Assembly (NCBI GenBank): GCA_001771615.1 | Contig: MEUF01000056.1 | Span: 5,110 to 13,172 of the forward strand | DNA: 8,063 bases | Origin: a candidate division WOR-1 bacterium RIFOXYB2_FULL_48_7 | GTDB lineage: Bacteria; Margulisbacteria; WOR-1; O2-12-FULL-45-9; XYB2-FULL-48-7 | Direction: 5' to 3' | Shown here: positions 6,480-8,063 of the stretch, one piece after another | How the letters are laid out: every line of letters begins with the position of its first letter | Numbering within the stretch: the first letter of the stretch is position 1 | Program-made: the position numbers and the translations under genes | The notes under the pieces: model-generated | What the model was told of the DNA's origin: nothing | Database searches by the model: none | Seen by the model: only the letters and a program-made list of their open reading frames with translations

Positions 6480-7040
6480 ATGTACTTGGTTGTCGGGCTG
6501 GGTAATCCCGGTAAAGAATATGTCGCCACCCGGCATAATCTGGGCTTTATGGTGATTGAAGAATTATTAGCCCGCCATGGCCACCCGAACAAAAAAGATA
6601 AACACCAGGCGCTGATCGCCGAAGTTGAGATAGCCAGGCACAAAGTAATCCTTGCCCAACCCCAGACTTTTATGAATAATTCCGGCTTATCGGTGGCCGC
6701 CATCCTGCATTGGTACAAAATAACTTCCCGGAATTTACTTGTGCTTTATGACGATGTCGATTTGGAGGTGGGGGCGATCAGGCTGCGGGAAAAGGGGGCG
6801 GCTGGCGGGCATCATGGGATGGAATCAGTTATTGCCGCGGTCGGGACAACTGATTTTCCCCGGGTCAGGGTAGGGATTGGCCGGCCGACGCTGATGGGGG
6901 ATGTCAGTGATTATGTCTTGCAACCTATCCCGAGCGGACAGAGCGAACTGCTCAATCAGGCGGTTATCCGGGCGGCGGAAGCGACGGAGGCAATTATTAC
7001 CGGCGGCGTGAGCAAAGCGATGAATTCTTTTAATGCCTAG
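6480..7040 (+). CDS. pth: Peptidyl-tRNA hydrolase
   Basis: Pth cleaves the ester bond of peptidyl-tRNAs released from stalled ribosomes in the cytoplasm, recycling tRNA. The 186-residue product has the usual bacterial size. It shows the N-terminal VGLGNPGKEY (Asn9), the catalytic TRHNLGF (His19), PQTFMNNSG (Asn66, matching E. coli Asn68) and LYDDVDL (Asp91, matching the E. coli Asp93 that activates His). The late VRVGIGRP motif and the C-terminal helix are also present. At the position of E. coli Asn114 the motif reads GGHHGMES, with His112 instead of Asn. The ATG at 6480 lies three bases after the barrel gene's stop; AGGG at 6467-6470 is a modest ribosome site inside that gene. The gene is followed directly by mfd, a pairing common in many bacteria. 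Confidence 0.97.
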   Translation: MYLVVGLGNPGKEYVATRHNLGFMVIEELLARHGHPNKKDKHQALIAEVEIARHKVILAQPQTFMNNSGLSVAAILHWYKITSRNLLVLYDDVDLEVGAIRLREKGAAGGHHGMESVIAAVGTTDFPRVRVGIGRPTLMGDVSDYVLQPIPSGQSELLNQAVIRAAEATEAIITGGVSKAMNSFNA

Positions 7041-8063
7041 ATGAATGATCTAGTCAAACTTTTTTATTCCTCTGATTATTACAAGCAGAAATTACTCCAG
7101 TTAAAGGGCACCGGTCAGGTTGATTATAATGGTTTGATCGGGGCGGCCAAATCGGTGATTGCCGCCGCCCTGGCAATTGATTGTCAGCAATTGGTGGTTG
7201 TGACCGCGCATCTTCGTGAGGCCGAAAAATGGCGGGCGGAATTAGTGTTATTAACCGGGAAAAATATTGCTGTTTTCCCCCCACTGGATGATGCCGTCTC
7301 TCCCAGCAAAGAATTATTGGGCCGGCGGTTGGCCATAAAACATAACTGGTTGTCCGCCGTCCCGCAAATTGTTTTGATCCCAATCAGTGCCTTGCAAGGA
7401 GGCTCGGTCAGCCCAGCCGCCTTAAAGCTGCAGACAACTGTTTTACAAGTTGGCCAGGCTGTCCAAATGGACAAATTGACGGCCAAGTTGGTTGATTTGG
7501 GTTATAAGCGTTTTGACATCGTCGGGGAAATCGGCGAGTTCAGCGTCAGGGGCGGGATAATCGATCTCTTTTCGGCTAACCAGGACCAGCCGTTGAGGAT
7601 CGAATTATCTGACAATAAAATTGAATCACTTAGATTATTTGATCCCTTTACCCAGCGTTCGGTGAAAACTGTTCAGGAATTTATTCTTTTACCAATGATT
7701 GAAACAAGTGAAGGAGCGCTGCTTGATCATTTGCCAATTGGTGCCCTGCTCCTGGCGGATGAACAATTGGAGCTGGCCCAGGTTGCCGGGGAAAGCGAGG
7801 TTCAAGCAGTGTTGGCCAAGGCCCAGGTCCGGCTCTCCAGTTTTTTGCGCGAAACCGATGAGCCTCATTTCCATTCCCCCCCAATTTACCGGCAGGAGTT
7901 TTCTGCCATTCCCCGGGGAAGCTTTATTTTTAGCCGGCATGCTGCCCGCCTGAAGGATGAATATAGCCATGAGACAATCCTGGTCGAAGGGGGCTTAAGG
8001 GGCGGGTTTGTTTTTGCCGGGTATCAGGTCCTGACCGATCGTGAGCTTTTTGGTGAAGAGCCG
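7041..8063 (+). CDS. mfd: Transcription-repair coupling factor Mfd, N-terminal part (3' end outside window)
   Basis: Mfd displaces RNA polymerase stalled at DNA lesions and recruits UvrA. The frame runs from ATG 7041 to the window edge (341 codons, no stop). It shows the UvrB-homology region: the early segment LVVVTAHLREAEKW near 51-64, then LVDLGYKRFDIVGEIGEFSVRGGIIDLF (150-177) and LRIELSDNKIESLRLFDPFTQRS (185-207), a strongly diagnostic Mfd sequence that includes the UvrA-contacting module. DHLPIGALLLADE follows, and VLTDRELFG at about 330-338 marks the end of the region before the RNA-polymerase-interacting domain. That domain and the helicase motors lie outside the window. The span from GEFSVRG to TDRELFG is about 167 residues, which seems short for the family. 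ATG 7041 abuts the pth stop TAG at 7038-7040 and has no clear Shine-Dalgarno site, suggesting re-initiation by ribosomes finishing pth. Confidence 0.95.
   Translation, partial: MNDLVKLFYSSDYYKQKLLQLKGTGQVDYNGLIGAAKSVIAAALAIDCQQLVVVTAHLREAEKWRAELVLLTGKNIAVFPPLDDAVSPSKELLGRRLAIKHNWLSAVPQIVLIPISALQGGSVSPAALKLQTTVLQVGQAVQMDKLTAKLVDLGYKRFDIVGEIGEFSVRGGIIDLFSANQDQPLRIELSDNKIESLRLFDPFTQRSVKTVQEFILLPMIETSEGALLDHLPIGALLLADEQLELAQVAGESEVQAVLAKAQVRLSSFLRETDEPHFHSPPIYRQEFSAIPRGSFIFSRHAARLKDEYSHETILVEGGLRGGFVFAGYQVLTDRELFGEEP

Noticed and set aside
7689..7970. Antisense and alternative-frame open frames at the window end
   Set aside because: The + strand frame from 7041 encodes unmistakable Mfd sequence across this span, so these are shadow frames.

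Overview
The window carries nine genes, all on the + strand and packed almost end to end (gaps of 0 to about 50 bases). Two are cut by the window edges. The organism is most likely a Gram-negative bacterium: one product has a lipoprotein signal, others have Sec signal peptides, and one is a probable outer-membrane beta-barrel. Strong Shine-Dalgarno sites, GTG and TTG starts and a moderate base composition fit a bacterium. The lineage cannot be fixed from the sequence; an uncultured, deep-branching Gram-negative phylum is only a guess.

Bases 1-6476 hold a glycan-handling cassette. In order: the tail of a beta-rich, probably carbohydrate-binding protein (1-368); a GH26-type glycoside hydrolase lipoprotein (370-1323); two MalF/MalG-type sugar ABC importer permeases (about 1375-2343 and 2345-3214); a second GH26-type hydrolase carrying a C-terminal CBM9-like module (3229-4872); a secreted galactose-binding-fold protein (4894-5619); and a predicted outer-membrane barrel made of two tandem repeats (5628-6476). 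The simplest reading is that two secreted hydrolases cut a beta-glycan at the cell surface, small binding proteins hold it, the barrel lets oligosaccharides cross the outer membrane, and the permease pair imports them. No ATPase, solute-binding protein, regulator or glycosyltransferase is visible, so they must lie upstream or elsewhere. The alternative is that the cassette trims or exports a self-made exopolysaccharide.

Bases 6480-8063 switch to housekeeping genes in the same transcription direction: pth (peptidyl-tRNA hydrolase) and the 5' part of mfd (transcription-repair coupling factor). The mfd start codon directly abuts the pth stop codon. The 3-base gap between the barrel gene and pth suggests that the cassette and the housekeeping pair may share a transcript.

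The points most worth checking are the GH26 pair flanking a permease pair, the two-fold internal repeat in the barrel protein, a His where bacterial Pth usually has Asn, and an Mfd N-terminal region that looks about 100 residues shorter than usual. No gene-free stretch longer than about 50 bases exists, and I saw no RNA genes, insertion sequences, CRISPR arrays or convincing promoters.
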